39,146 nucleotides of DNA from UBA9865 sp035647835 (GTDB taxonomy: Bacteria; Bacillota; Dethiobacteria; Dethiobacterales; Dethiobacteraceae): positions 1 through 39,146 of the forward strand of contig DASRMS010000188.1 of NCBI GenBank assembly GCA_035647835.1. The letters run 5' to 3'. Shown here piece by piece: positions 14,494 to 23,378 of the stretch (its first letter is position 1; every line of letters begins with the position of its first letter). The notes under the pieces were generated by a model. It had not been told where the DNA came from, ran no database searches, and saw only the letters and a list, made by a program, of their open reading frames with translations. The position numbers and the translations under genes were made by a program.

Positions 14494-15741
14494 ATGAGTG
14501 AGGTAGTCCGTAAAGCGGCAGAAGCTAAAGCTGCAGCTGTGCATTTAGCAATGGCCTCTACAGTGAAAAAAAATGAAGCCTTATTGGCCATCGCGGCAGC
14601 ATTGACAGCACAACAGGCAGAGGTACTGGCAGCCAACACCAAGGACCTAGAAGCATTTCACCAACAGCCAGGCTATACGACAGCGTTACATGATCGGTTA
14701 GCTTTGAACGAGGAGAGAATTGCTGGTATGGTCGAAGGTTTGCAGCAGCTGGCCGCTTTGCCAGACCCGATTGGCGAAGTTACCGGGATGTCTGTGCGAC
14801 CTAATGGTTTGCAGGTCGGTCAGGTAAGGGTACCATTAGGTGTAGTCGGCATTATTTATGAAGCACGGCCTAATGTCACTGTTGATGCAGCCTCTCTTGC
14901 TCTGAAAGCAGGCAATGCGGTAGTACTGCGCGGCGGCTCCGAGGCCATTAATTCTAACAAAGCATTGGTTAAAATACTGCGGCAGGCTGTAGAATCAGTG
15001 GGATTACCAGCAGCAGTGATTACTATTATCGAGGATACTGATCGTGCAGCTGTACACGAGTTGATGCGGTTAAACGAGAATTTAGATGTACTTATTCCCC
15101 GCGGTGGGGCTGCTTTAATAAAAACTGTGGTAGAGAACTCCAGCGTGCCGGTTATTGCCACAGGAACAGGAATTTGTCATACTTTTGTTGATGCAACTGC
15201 TGATGTGGCGATGGCCACAGCAATTGCCATTAATGCTAAAACAACCAGACCAGCTGTTTGTAATGCGCTGGAGACATTATTGGTGCATCAAAGGGTCGCG
15301 GATCAATTCCTGCCCCACATGCTGCCGCAATTTTTTGCTGCAGGTGTAGAAGTACGTGGTTGTGAAATCACGCAGCAGTATGATCAGCGGGTCGCTGCGG
15401 CGAAGGAAGATGACTGGTCCACTGAATATTTGGATTTGATTATTTCGATTAAAGTTGTGGCATCATTAGATGAAGCAATCAACCATATTAAACGCTATGG
15501 TACCGGACACTCTGAGGCTATTATCACGGCCTTGTATGATAATGCACGTGAGTTTCAAGCACGAGTTGATGCGGCCGCGGTCTATGTTAATGCTTCCACG
15601 CGCTTCACAGATGGTTTTGAGTTTGGGTTAGGTGCAGAAATGGGCATTTCTACACAAAAGCTGCATGCCAGAGGACCCATGGGTCTGACAGCCCTAACTT
15701 CAACAAAATTTATTATTAATGGTAATGGACAAATTCGGTAA
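14494..15741 (+). CDS. proA: Gamma-glutamyl phosphate reductase
   Basis: NADPH-dependent reductase of glutamyl-5-phosphate to glutamate semialdehyde, second step of proline synthesis; aldehyde-dehydrogenase fold. With the ATG at 14494 the protein has 415 residues, the usual size, and AAAAGGAG sits 9 bases upstream. The in-frame TTG at 14464 is less likely. Visible segments include VPLGVVGIIYEARPNVTVD, LRGGSEAINSN, the catalytic Cys in TTRPAVCNALETLLV, and the C-terminal GFEFGLGAEMGISTQKLHARGPMGL. Cotranscribed with proC and proB. Confidence 0.96.
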   Translation: MSEVVRKAAEAKAAAVHLAMASTVKKNEALLAIAAALTAQQAEVLAANTKDLEAFHQQPGYTTALHDRLALNEERIAGMVEGLQQLAALPDPIGEVTGMSVRPNGLQVGQVRVPLGVVGIIYEARPNVTVDAASLALKAGNAVVLRGGSEAINSNKALVKILRQAVESVGLPAAVITIIEDTDRAAVHELMRLNENLDVLIPRGGAALIKTVVENSSVPVIATGTGICHTFVDATADVAMATAIAINAKTTRPAVCNALETLLVHQRVADQFLPHMLPQFFAAGVEVRGCEITQQYDQRVAAAKEDDWSTEYLDLIISIKVVASLDEAINHIKRYGTGHSEAIITALYDNAREFQARVDAAAVYVNASTRFTDGFEFGLGAEMGISTQKLHARGPMGLTALTSTKFIINGNGQIR

Positions 15742-15744
15742 CCA

Positions 15745-15773
15745 TTGACAGCGATGCTGGGTTTGGTTAAAAT
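15745..15773 (+). promoter_or_regulatory. Strong sigma-A promoter of the homocitrate synthase gene
   Basis: TTGACA, a 17-base spacer, then TAAAAT, immediately after proA. It implies a 5' leader of about 110 bases before the start codon at 15889, containing a CTAGC/GCTAG hairpin (about 15809-15831). Confidence 0.8.
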
Positions 15774-15888
15774 GTTAGCAATATAGTAAATCTTTCACAA
15801 GCAGTCCTAGCAACTGAGGGCTTGGGCTAGACACAAAAATTAGCAGCCTATTTAACAGTGTATGTAGTTGAAACAGAGGAGGCACGAA

Positions 15889-17055
15889 ATGAAAAGGTTT
15901 TTAGAGGGTCTTGCCAATAACCAAGTAATGTTAGTTGATACAACCTTGCGTGATGGTGAACAGACAGCTGGGGTCGTATTTTGCAATAAAGAAAAAGTGC
16001 GGATTGCGCAAATGCTTGACACCCTGGGTGTACATCAATTGGAGGTAGGTATCCCCGCCATGGGCGGCGCAGAAAAGGAAGCGATTAAAAGCATTGTCGA
16101 CTTGGGTTTAGACGCCAGTATTATGGCCTGGAATCGTGCGGACGTCAATGATGTGATGAATTCTTTAGATTGCGGGACGGATGCCTTGGCTATATCCATT
16201 TCCACCTCGGACATTCATATCAAATATAAACTGCAAAAAACTCGTGAATGGGTTTTAGACAGTATGGCTAAAGCTGTCACCTTCGCGAAGAAGCACGACA
16301 AATATGTTTCTGTGAATGCGGAAGATGCATCTCGCAGTGAGATGGAGTTCTTACTGCAATTTGCTAAACGTGCTAAAGAGTGTGGAGCAGATCGTCTACG
16401 TTTTTGCGATACAGTTGGTATTTTGGAACCATTTAAAACCTATGAGCTTGTTGAAGAGCTGCGTACCACTTCGGGCATGGCAATTGAAATGCATACGCAT
16501 AATGACTTTGGCATGGCTACGGCTAACTCCCTAGCTGGTGTTAAAGCAGGTGCCACCATGGTTGGGGTGACGGTCAATGGTTTAGGTGAGCGTGCTGGTA
16601 ATGCTGTACTGGCAGAAGTAGCGATGGCTTTGAAGTATCTGTATGGTATTGATGTTAAAGTAAACCCCCGCGATTTACGTGAGCTTTCTGAATATGTCGC
16701 GCTTGCCTCAGGGCGTGAGCTGCCCGTTAATATTCCTATTGTGGGCACAAATATGTTTGCACATGAATCTGGTATTCATGCCGATGGTGTGATTAAAAAC
16801 CCTGCGACATATGAAGTGTTTCAACCGGAAGAAGTTGGTCTGCAAAGACAAATTGTGATTGGTAAACACTCCGGTAGTGCGGCGATTGTTGCCAAGTTTA
16901 AAGAATATGGCATTACTTTGGCTCATAAAGAAGCTTCAGAACTGCTGCCCCAGGTGCGTTCCGCTGCTATTGATTTAAAGCGTACTCTTTTTGATAAAGA
17001 GTTAATGTATATTTATGAGGAATATAAAGACAAGAATAAATGTAAGGGTGCATAA
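15889..17055 (+). CDS. nifV: Homocitrate synthase, NifV type
   Basis: A 388-residue DRE-TIM metallolyase condensing acetyl-CoA with 2-oxoglutarate. NifV-like features are DTTLRDGEQTAGVVF near the N-terminus, VGIPAMG, WNRA, ISISTSDIHI, SVNAEDASR, RFCDTVG, the metal-binding HTHNDFGMATAN, NGLGERAGNA and HESGIHADG. The C-terminal regulatory domain of long isopropylmalate synthases is missing, as expected. The ATG at 15889 is preceded by GAGGAGG; the upstream in-frame TTG is not needed. NifV supplies homocitrate for the nitrogenase cofactor, but no nif gene is nearby. A relative making another 2-oxoacid chain extension cannot be excluded. Confidence 0.88.
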   Translation: MKRFLEGLANNQVMLVDTTLRDGEQTAGVVFCNKEKVRIAQMLDTLGVHQLEVGIPAMGGAEKEAIKSIVDLGLDASIMAWNRADVNDVMNSLDCGTDALAISISTSDIHIKYKLQKTREWVLDSMAKAVTFAKKHDKYVSVNAEDASRSEMEFLLQFAKRAKECGADRLRFCDTVGILEPFKTYELVEELRTTSGMAIEMHTHNDFGMATANSLAGVKAGATMVGVTVNGLGERAGNAVLAEVAMALKYLYGIDVKVNPRDLRELSEYVALASGRELPVNIPIVGTNMFAHESGIHADGVIKNPATYEVFQPEEVGLQRQIVIGKHSGSAAIVAKFKEYGITLAHKEASELLPQVRSAAIDLKRTLFDKELMYIYEEYKDKNKCKGA

Positions 17056-17064
17056 ACAAAGTTT

Positions 17065-17093
17065 AGACACCGGTCTGCTGCAGCCCGGTGTCT
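17065..17093 (+). terminator. Terminator-like hairpin after the homocitrate synthase gene
   Basis: AGACACCGG (17065-17073) pairs with CCGGTGTCT (17085-17093). It is followed by GATTCTG, so the T-tail is poor; termination may be partial. Confidence 0.65.
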
Positions 17094-17133
17094 GATTCTG
17101 TATATCAATCCCGCAGCAGAAAGGGGTGAAGTT

Positions 17134-18579
17134 GTGAAGCTTTCCCAACTATTTGCGCATTATCCACTGCCATCGGCCAGCCAAATAGATGTCGAAGTAC
17201 AAGGTATTACCCATGACTCGCGCTACGTTAAGCCTGGTGATATCTATGTCTGTTTAGAAGGTCTACGCGTTGACGGGCATCTTTTTGCCGGACAAGCTGT
17301 ACAAAAGGGTGCAGTTGCGGTGGTGGCGACGAAACCACTTTATCTGCCAGTGCCTGTAGTTTATGTAAGTGATACACGTCATGCTTTGTCATTTTTAGCA
17401 GATAAATATTTCGATCACCCCAGCCGTAAACTGCATGTGGTGGGTGTATCGGGTACCAATGGTAAAACAACTACTACCCATTTCTTACAAGCCATTTACA
17501 AAGCAGCAGCACGCCCTTGCGCTGTGATTGGTACAGTTGGCATCCGGATAGATAAAGAGTACTTATCCGGTGGCCTGACGACGCCTGAGTCTTTTGATTT
17601 GCACAGAACCTTTCAGGAAATGCTGGAGCGGCAGCTTCGCTATGTGGCCATGGAGGTTTCTTCGCATTCGCTAACCTGGCAGCGTGTAGAACATGTAGAA
17701 TTCAATACAGTAATTTTTACTAATTTAAGCCATGATCACTTGGATTTTCATAAGAATATGGAAGACTACTTTCAGGCTAAAGCTCACCTCTTTGCATTAT
17801 TAAAGCAAGAAGAGAGTGGCCGACCACAGGCAATTATCAATGCTGATGATCTTTATGGTAAACGACTGCTGACCATGGCTGATGTAGCTGTACTATCTTA
17901 TGGCTTACAAGATGGTGCCGATGTACGGGGCTTCATTACCAGTACTAGTGTAGGTTCCACCTTAGTACTGGTACGTTACCAGAATCTAGAGTTTGAACTG
18001 AATGTCCACTTGCCTGGCGAATTTAATGTTTATAATGCCTTGGCAGCAGTTGCGGCCGCTTTAGCAGAAGGCATAGCGCCGGAGCAAATCAGTGAGGGTA
18101 TCGATAACCTTGAAGCTGTGCCCGGCCGTTTAGAGGCCGTTAATTACCAACAGGAGTTTAATATCTTTATAGATTTTGCCCATACGCCGGATGGCTTAGA
18201 GAAAGTACTGCAAACATTAAGTGAAGTGCCACACCGTAAATTAATTACCTTATTTGGCTGCCCCGGGGATCGCGACCGTACCAAAAGACCGGTAATGGGT
18301 CGTATTGCCGAAGTATACAGCGATGTAGTGGTCGTAACTTCTGATAATCCAGCATCCGAATCACCGGAAGAGATTATTCGCGAAATTTTAGCAGGCATGG
18401 AACATTTGCCTGTAGTTTTACCTGACCGGCAAGAAGCTGTACGTTACGCCTTATCGATTGCGGGAAAGGGCGATATTGTGCTGTTAGCGGGCAAAGGACA
18501 TGAAACATACCAGCTAATTGGTGATCAACATATTCCTTATTCTGATAAACAAGCTGTGGAAACATTCTTTATCCAGTAA
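17134..18579 (+). CDS. murE: UDP-MurNAc-tripeptide synthetase (MurE), likely not Arg-type DAP-specific
   Basis: ATP-dependent Mur ligase of 481 residues adding the third amino acid to UDP-MurNAc-L-Ala-D-Glu in the cytoplasm. It shows the N-terminal substrate domain (THDSRYVKPGDIYVCLEG), the P-loop GTNGKT (107-112), TTPESFDL, the AMEVSSHSL segment, the carbamylated-Lys region near QAKAHLF, and FAHTPDG in the C-terminal domain. The substrate motif is DNPA (404-407); diaminopimelate enzymes have DNPR, whose Arg holds the distal carboxylate, and DNPA is typical of L-Lys enzymes. GKGHE near residue 453 is however more DAP-like. The start is GTG with AAAGGGGTG upstream. It is a stand-alone gene, outside any visible dcw cluster, and converges with a FemAB gene. 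Confidence 0.92.
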   Translation: MKLSQLFAHYPLPSASQIDVEVQGITHDSRYVKPGDIYVCLEGLRVDGHLFAGQAVQKGAVAVVATKPLYLPVPVVYVSDTRHALSFLADKYFDHPSRKLHVVGVSGTNGKTTTTHFLQAIYKAAARPCAVIGTVGIRIDKEYLSGGLTTPESFDLHRTFQEMLERQLRYVAMEVSSHSLTWQRVEHVEFNTVIFTNLSHDHLDFHKNMEDYFQAKAHLFALLKQEESGRPQAIINADDLYGKRLLTMADVAVLSYGLQDGADVRGFITSTSVGSTLVLVRYQNLEFELNVHLPGEFNVYNALAAVAAALAEGIAPEQISEGIDNLEAVPGRLEAVNYQQEFNIFIDFAHTPDGLEKVLQTLSEVPHRKLITLFGCPGDRDRTKRPVMGRIAEVYSDVVVVTSDNPASESPEEIIREILAGMEHLPVVLPDRQEAVRYALSIAGKGDIVLLAGKGHETYQLIGDQHIPYSDKQAVETFFIQ

Positions 18580-18595
18580 CAAGCAAGATGTTTAT

Positions 18596-18633
18596 AAATC
18601 AGCCACTTTACACTAGTGTAAAGTGGCTGATTT
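18596..18633. terminator. Bidirectional terminator between murE and femX-like gene
   Basis: A near-perfect 17-bp stem from AAATCAGCC to GGCTGATTT with a TAGT loop, between convergent genes. T-tails on both strands are short. Confidence 0.85.
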
Positions 18634-18646
18634 GTTAATGCAAAAA

Positions 18647-19705
18647 TTATTGGTGGCGGAAGAGGCGATGGAGTAAGGAGCGATAGCGGGGCAGGCCGGT
18701 TTGCCATAACCAGTAGAAAGCAGGAGAGAGAGGTTTATCCCATTCGCCGATAAAGGCAAGATAGTCGCCGCCAAAGCTTTGCTTAAATTGGTAAAGTCCA
18801 AATAAAGGATGGTCTTCCTCGACGTTGCCGGGTACACCATAAAAGTCAAACCAAACGGCACCTTTACGATGTGCCCACTTAATGCGCTCCCAGTTCATGG
18901 CGTGATAGGTATAGAGCTTACGATATTTATTAGTTTGTCCACCATAAACAGCCCACGCCTTGTCACCTAAGGCAAAGGTAAGAGAGGAAATAACAGGCTC
19001 CCCTTCAATATAACCTGTGCACAGCAAGACGCGGTCGTCTTTTTTTAATTCATCGTAAACGCGTTGAAAATACTCAGGGGAACGCGTCATAATATCATTG
19101 CGCTCACCAGTTTGGGAAAGAGCTGTATAGAAGTCGGCAATGCTTGTTTCTTCGTTACTGCGGAAAGAAAGGCCGTTTTTGGGGCCATATCTTATTTTAT
19201 AACGCATTTTTTTAGTGAAACGAGCGAAAATCTCATCCTCACTGCCTGTTAAGGGCAGGCGGAAGGTGTAGCGTGGTTGGGTGCCGCCAAACTCATGGTC
19301 CGTACCAGTTAAATGAAAACCGTTATCTTGCAGATCCTGGGGTGATAAAAGACCTTCAGGAATGGCTGGATCTATCTTAATGACAATGGCACCGTGTTGT
19401 CGGGCCAAAGTTGTTAAGGCCTCCAGAGTATAATGAATTAGTTGGGAGTCTGTCGTGTCTGCTAAAATCGGACCCCTGGGTACATAAGCAATTGTACGAT
19501 TAATTAGTGGTATGCGTCGCAAGAGAATAGACATCGCAGCACAAATTTGCTGGTTATCGTCTTCGACAACAGCACGGACTGCTTCCCAGTCTGTTTTTTT
19601 GATTTCGCCCCAACTGAATGTTTGTAACATATCACCATAAGCGGATTTTGCTAAGAACTCATCGTAAAGTTCCGCCCCGTCGTGATCAACTATGCGGGTT
19701 TGCAT
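18647..19705 (-). CDS. FemAB-family peptidoglycan aminoacyltransferase
   Basis: A 352-residue member of the FemX/FemA/FemB family, which transfers amino acids from aminoacyl-tRNA to the third residue of lipid-linked peptidoglycan precursors and so builds interpeptide bridges. It shows the two GNAT-like halves: YGDMLQTFSWGEIKKTDWE and AYVPRGPIL in the first, FTKKMRYKIRYGPKNGL linking to the second, and the YGGQTNKYRKLYTYHAMNWERIKWAHRKGAVWFDFYG segment typical of the family. ATG is preceded by GGAGGG. Its neighbour is the DNPA-type murE. The amino acid transferred cannot be deduced. Confidence 0.9.
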   Translation of the reverse strand: MQTRIVDHDGAELYDEFLAKSAYGDMLQTFSWGEIKKTDWEAVRAVVEDDNQQICAAMSILLRRIPLINRTIAYVPRGPILADTTDSQLIHYTLEALTTLARQHGAIVIKIDPAIPEGLLSPQDLQDNGFHLTGTDHEFGGTQPRYTFRLPLTGSEDEIFARFTKKMRYKIRYGPKNGLSFRSNEETSIADFYTALSQTGERNDIMTRSPEYFQRVYDELKKDDRVLLCTGYIEGEPVISSLTFALGDKAWAVYGGQTNKYRKLYTYHAMNWERIKWAHRKGAVWFDFYGVPGNVEEDHPLFGLYQFKQSFGGDYLAFIGEWDKPLSPAFYWLWQTGLPRYRSLLHRLFRHQ

Positions 19706-19781
19706 CTATTTTCCCTCCAGTATGCATTTTGCCATTTGAAGTTGTTGAGCTCAATAAAACCTTTTTGTCCCTGTAAGTGGT

Positions 19782-20009
19782 CTAGAGAGGTATGATCATT
19801 TGTAACTGCAGTTCGCATTCCGGACAGTATAATTGATGCAGACAACCATCCTGTCCGCGCAGCTGACTGTTTTCTTCATAGGGTGCATAAGGCCCCAGAG
19901 CATTTTGTAAAGCACCGTAATCGGCCATCTTCCCTCCACAAGCAGGGCAAGTAAAATGCAGTTCTTCTAAACCATTACAGTATGGGCAAATATGTCCAAG
20001 CATTAGCAT
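19782..20009 (-). CDS. Small Cys-rich zinc-ribbon protein
   Basis: A 75-residue protein with CPYC, CPAC and CPEC pairs plus a single Cys near residue 56, enough for at least one and perhaps two zinc sites. The middle contains LGPYAPYEENSQLRGQDGCLHQLYCPEC. No membrane segment. The start is uncertain: two in-frame ATGs lie two codons apart, with only a weak GGGG upstream. No family recognised. It is on the same strand as the femAB-like gene, 76 bases upstream of it. Confidence 0.6.
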   Translation of the reverse strand: MLMLGHICPYCNGLEELHFTCPACGGKMADYGALQNALGPYAPYEENSQLRGQDGCLHQLYCPECELQLQMIIPL

Positions 20010-20131
20010 AACCCCATTTTCTTTTTAGTTTGCCCTGCACTGGTCTGAGTAAACGCGGGGTTATATTTGAACTTTCTTTTGTTTTCGCAATTGTTAACCG
20101 TGGCAGCTGGTTAATAAACTCTGGGTGCACA

Positions 20132-21268
20132 TTACTGCTGCCAGGCTCTTGCTGCGGGAAGAATAAGGGCCAGCGGCGTGCGTAGTACGTTGAGATCCCG
20201 CAGGGGGTTTCCGCTTAGCACCAATAAATACGGGTTTTTTCCTGGCGTGATACTGCCTAACTGCGTAAGCTGACAGGCTTGAGCAGCTAAGGAGGTAGCT
20301 GCTTGCAAAGCGTTGAAGTTTGTTAAGCCGGCATTATGTAAAAGTAGTATTTCTTCTGGCAGTGCTGTGCCATGTAAGACGCCAGGTGCTCCAGCATCAG
20401 TACCTGCTGCTATTTTTGCTCCTAGTGCTGCCCCTTCAGCAATTAATTCCTGATGACGTAGTAATGAGCGCAAGATGACGGTGTGCATAGAGGGGGTCAG
20501 AGCGGTAAACAGCTCCGGCTTTGTCAGCTGAGCATTAACCGGGGAGAGCGTTGGTATCCAACAAGTATCGCTGGCTGCTAGTTCTTGCAGTGTTGCTCGC
20601 GACATAAAATAGCCATGTTCGATGGTGGTAACACCTGCCTGCAGACAGCGGCGTACAGCTTCATCACCACTGGCATGAGCCATAACTGGTAAATGATAGC
20701 TTGCTGCCTGGTTAACAATCTCGGTTAGCTCAGCGGCACTAAAAGTGGCGGCACCAGTTTTGCCATAGGTGGAAAAACTAAAGATACCAGAGGCAATCAC
20801 TTTAATTTGTGCTGCACCCGCCGCCGCGAGCTTGTCCACGGCTTGTAAAGCCTCCCGCAGGTTGGCTGTGGCTATTCCTAAGGAGGAGCCATAAGAACCT
20901 TGCTGGTAAATTGCGTTAATGGACTGCAGGTGCAGTAGTGGAGTGTTGGTTGTGCTGACACTGAGGGTACTGCCTGCATCACGTACTGCAGCTACCCCGG
21001 CAGCTAGATACTGCTGTGCCCGAGTGGTAAAAGGCGTAGTGTCTTCTTCAGGAAAAGCTAGGTGAATATGAGCATCAATTAACGCTGGCAGTATGGTGGC
21101 TTGACTAAAATCCCACACTGGATAATTATCATGAGAACTACTATTTACCTCAGCAATTACCCCTCCATTAATTAAGAGGGTACCGCTGTTATGTAGATTT
21201 TGTGAAAAACCATCCCAAAGCTGAGCATATTTTAGAGCTGCTTGGGCGGGGATGTTAATTACCTCCAT
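20132..21268 (-). CDS. Amidohydrolase family protein (imidazolonepropionase/prolidase-like)
   Basis: A 378-residue metal-dependent hydrolase with a TIM-barrel. Ligand segments in order are DAHIHL (first metal His pair), the bridging Lys in QIKVIASG, His in MAHASGDEAVRR, His in TIEHGYFM and Asp in AAGTDAGAPG. This set, with the GDEAV helix and the short N- and C-terminal beta-sandwich parts, resembles the Xaa-Pro dipeptidase/imidazolonepropionase-like group. The substrate is unknown. ATG is preceded by AGGAGG. No neighbour gives a pathway; DedA is divergently transcribed. Confidence 0.85.
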   Translation of the reverse strand: MEVINIPAQAALKYAQLWDGFSQNLHNSGTLLINGGVIAEVNSSSHDNYPVWDFSQATILPALIDAHIHLAFPEEDTTPFTTRAQQYLAAGVAAVRDAGSTLSVSTTNTPLLHLQSINAIYQQGSYGSSLGIATANLREALQAVDKLAAAGAAQIKVIASGIFSFSTYGKTGAATFSAAELTEIVNQAASYHLPVMAHASGDEAVRRCLQAGVTTIEHGYFMSRATLQELAASDTCWIPTLSPVNAQLTKPELFTALTPSMHTVILRSLLRHQELIAEGAALGAKIAAGTDAGAPGVLHGTALPEEILLLHNAGLTNFNALQAATSLAAQACQLTQLGSITPGKNPYLLVLSGNPLRDLNVLRTPLALILPAARAWQQ

Positions 21269-21297
21269 ATCTTACCTCCTGCTACATTCTAACCGCT

Positions 21298-21306
21298 ATT
21301 ATATCA
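21298..21306 (-). promoter_or_regulatory. Extended -10 promoter of the amidohydrolase gene
   Basis: Minus strand TGATATAAT, a perfect TATAAT with extended-TG element, about 30 bases before the start codon. No good -35 box is seen. Confidence 0.6.
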
Positions 21307-21464
21307 TATAATACAAGGGAGGCGCACTGAAGAGTTTCTCTAGCGTGTGTCTTTCAAACTGGCTGGCTGCCGGTTAGGGCGATAAAAGCAAATAGATTGT
21401 AATTTGATTGTCTATTTGATAAACTAAATAAGATTACTATCTCAGTGCGATGAGAGGGAGACTT

Positions 21465-22091
21465 ATGGTAACTGCATCCGCTCAAAACTTAACAAATTTT
21501 ATACAGCAGCACGGTGTCTGGGGTTTAGGAGTTGGGATGTTTCTCGAAAGTATTGGCATTCCTTTTGCCTCTGCTTTTGTGGCTTTAACTGCTGGCACAA
21601 TCATCAGTGCGGGCAAAGCTTCTTTTCTAGAAGTACTGCTGATTACCACTACCGGTTTAACCTTAGGCAGTATCGTTAGTTATTTTATCGGTTACTGGGG
21701 TAGTTCTGTAGGTCGTTTGCTGTTAAAAGACAGAAAAAAGAATGCGGAAAAAAGCCGTTTTCTAGAGCACTATCGGCGCTGGGGTGAAGTATCCATTCTA
21801 TTTGCTCAATTATTTGGTACAACCCGCACCTGGGCGTCGATTCCAGCTGGTGCCATGAAGATGAAATTGCAAAGATTTATTCTCTATACTGCCATTGGTG
21901 GAACAATTTATTGTACGGCAGCTATTGGTTTTTCTTTTGTCGTTACCAAACTGCTAGCAATGCTGCAGCTGCAATATTTAGCATTGGTCTTATTATCCTT
22001 AGTCATTGTTTTGGCTGGTGTAATATTTTTCCGGCTGCGTGATCATCAAGAAACGCATACTAAAAAAGAGCCAAAAACCCCTGCGAAGTAA
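21465..22091 (+). CDS. DedA family membrane protein
   Basis: A 208-residue integral membrane protein of the DedA/SNARE-associated (VTT) family, now linked to lipid flipping. It keeps the re-entrant FLESIGIPF segment, GSIVSYFIGYWGSSVGR, the conserved cytoplasmic H-Y-R-R-W-G stretch, RTWASIPAGAMKMKLQRFILYTAIGG and two final membrane helices, with a Lys-rich tail. I start at the ATG at 21465, which has GAGAGGGAG at good spacing; the ATG at 21450 would add five residues without a ribosome site. Confidence 0.9.
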   Translation: MVTASAQNLTNFIQQHGVWGLGVGMFLESIGIPFASAFVALTAGTIISAGKASFLEVLLITTTGLTLGSIVSYFIGYWGSSVGRLLLKDRKKNAEKSRFLEHYRRWGEVSILFAQLFGTTRTWASIPAGAMKMKLQRFILYTAIGGTIYCTAAIGFSFVVTKLLAMLQLQYLALVLLSLVIVLAGVIFFRLRDHQETHTKKEPKTPAK

Positions 22092-22106
22092 AACGCAGGG
22101 GTTTTT
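22073..22106 (+). terminator. Rho-independent terminator of the dedA gene
   Basis: AAAACCCCTGCG pairs with CGCAGGGGTTTT and is followed by T residues. The stem overlaps the last codons of dedA and lies between convergent genes. Confidence 0.9.
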
Positions 22107-22113
22107 GCACTAA

Positions 22114-22296
22114 CTAGTAAAGTTGTTTTAAGGCAATTTTGCATTTTTGCACACATTGTTCCAATTCTGCTGCGGCTTGCGTAAAGGAGTTTTTAGCAGC
22201 AATATTTGCTGTTTGTGAAGAAGCTGTGCGTAAATCTGCTGCAGAGCTTTGGCATTTTTCGATCGAGTTCTCAACCAAGTTACGGTAGTCTGACAT
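22114..22296 (-). CDS. Small DUF1657-like helical protein
   Basis: A 60-residue helical protein. The pattern SAADLRTASSQTANIAAKNSFTQAAAELEQCV resembles DUF1657, small proteins of unknown role found in spore-forming Bacillota. The start ATG at 22296 has GAGGTG six bases upstream; a longer in-frame reading from 22338 lacks a ribosome site. It follows the ATP-grasp-like gene on the same strand by 44 bases. The family match is tentative. Confidence 0.6.
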   Translation of the reverse strand: MSDYRNLVENSIEKCQSSAADLRTASSQTANIAAKNSFTQAAAELEQCVQKCKIALKQLY

Positions 22297-22340
22297 CTTA
22301 ACACCTCGCTTTCTAGTTGTCCTAGCATAGTTAAGCAAGA

Positions 22341-23378
22341 CTACAGCGGTAATTGCGCATAATAATCCAGCAATGGCGGCAGGTGAGGGTCAAACTGTTC
22401 CGCAAAGGTCGCAGCCAGCTTATTGGTTTCCAGATAGCGAGGAAGGCCATCAGGAGGGATGATAAAATCAACAGAAAGCATCACACGACCCTGCTGAAAA
22501 GCTAGTTTTTCTACAAACCTGGGGAATTGATGGATGCTGTCAACTCGTCCGTCAGTGATTTCTGGTTTGCCCACAAACTCACCTAAAGCTAGTTTCCTTT
22601 GCACCTGCAGGGCTTGCCAGTTACAATGATAAATGAACCTTTGACAAAACCGGCCATAAGGCCGGGCAGCAGCACCGTTTGCTAAAAAGGGCATTTTATG
22701 CACTACATGATCAGCATCTTGAGCGTAAGGATCTGCGGTGATCACAAACTCACTACAAATTAGTTTATCATCCTTGGCCAAAGCTGCCAGCAGGGAGGGC
22801 AAGTTTTCTTGCAGCGCATCTTTTAGCCAGACTGTATAAGGTGTGCCGTTACTATTGTTGCCAGCGGAGCCAAAAGGAGTCTTAACAATCCAGACAGCTT
22901 GTTCACCAGCAGGTAACTGCGCTATACTATGCTTGGTATAGGTCTGTTGTAGAGGTAAATAACGTTTACCGCCATTTTCCTCCAACGCAGCGGCTAGATA
23001 GGCTTTAGAGGCAAACTTTTCCGGTAAATAGCCAAAGATCTTAATCCCCTTACTTGCTAATTGAGCAAATAAGACATCATCAACCGTACAAAACTGGGTA
23101 TCAAGATAGTCGTAAGTCAGCTCGGCTGTTAACAGGCTTTGTGGGCTTAAAGATACGGCAGCTTGTCTAGAATAACACTCAACTAGGCCGGCTAGACCTT
23201 TTAAGTGATCGCCAAAAAGGTACCAAGAGGGATACGGGGTATTCCCTCTCTGGTACCTTAAGGCACGCGCCCGCAGGGTTTCCTGCGGACTTAGCTGCCG
23301 TCTGATTTCCGGTACCGCTAAAGCAGCGGCTAACATATTGTCATGAACGGCGATACATAAAGTTGGCAAATTTCTCAC
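22341..23378 (-). CDS. ATP-grasp-like protein of unknown function
   Basis: A 345-residue protein. The central and C-terminal parts look like an ATP-grasp ligase: VWIVKTPFGSAGNN (nucleotide-binding Lys and Gly-rich turn, near residues 165-178), LICSEFV (hinge strand) and VMLSVDFIIPPDG.PRYLETNKL (metal-binding Glu and Asn near the C-terminus). YheC/YheD spore-coat-associated proteins are one possible relative, but identity is not clear. I prefer the GTG at 23378, whose GTGA overlaps the stop of the small upstream ORF and suggests coupling, over the TTG at 23408, which has no ribosome site. Function and substrate are unknown. Confidence 0.65.
   Translation of the reverse strand: MRNLPTLCIAVHDNMLAAALAVPEIRRQLSPQETLRARALRYQRGNTPYPSWYLFGDHLKGLAGLVECYSRQAAVSLSPQSLLTAELTYDYLDTQFCTVDDVLFAQLASKGIKIFGYLPEKFASKAYLAAALEENGGKRYLPLQQTYTKHSIAQLPAGEQAVWIVKTPFGSAGNNSNGTPYTVWLKDALQENLPSLLAALAKDDKLICSEFVITADPYAQDADHVVHKMPFLANGAAARPYGRFCQRFIYHCNWQALQVQRKLALGEFVGKPEITDGRVDSIHQFPRFVEKLAFQQGRVMLSVDFIIPPDGLPRYLETNKLAATFAEQFDPHLPPLLDYYAQLPL

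Noticed and set aside
15780..15888. T-box-like leader before the homocitrate synthase gene
   Set aside because: A CTAGC/GCTAG hairpin is present, but the conserved T-box sequence and a terminator before the start codon are missing.
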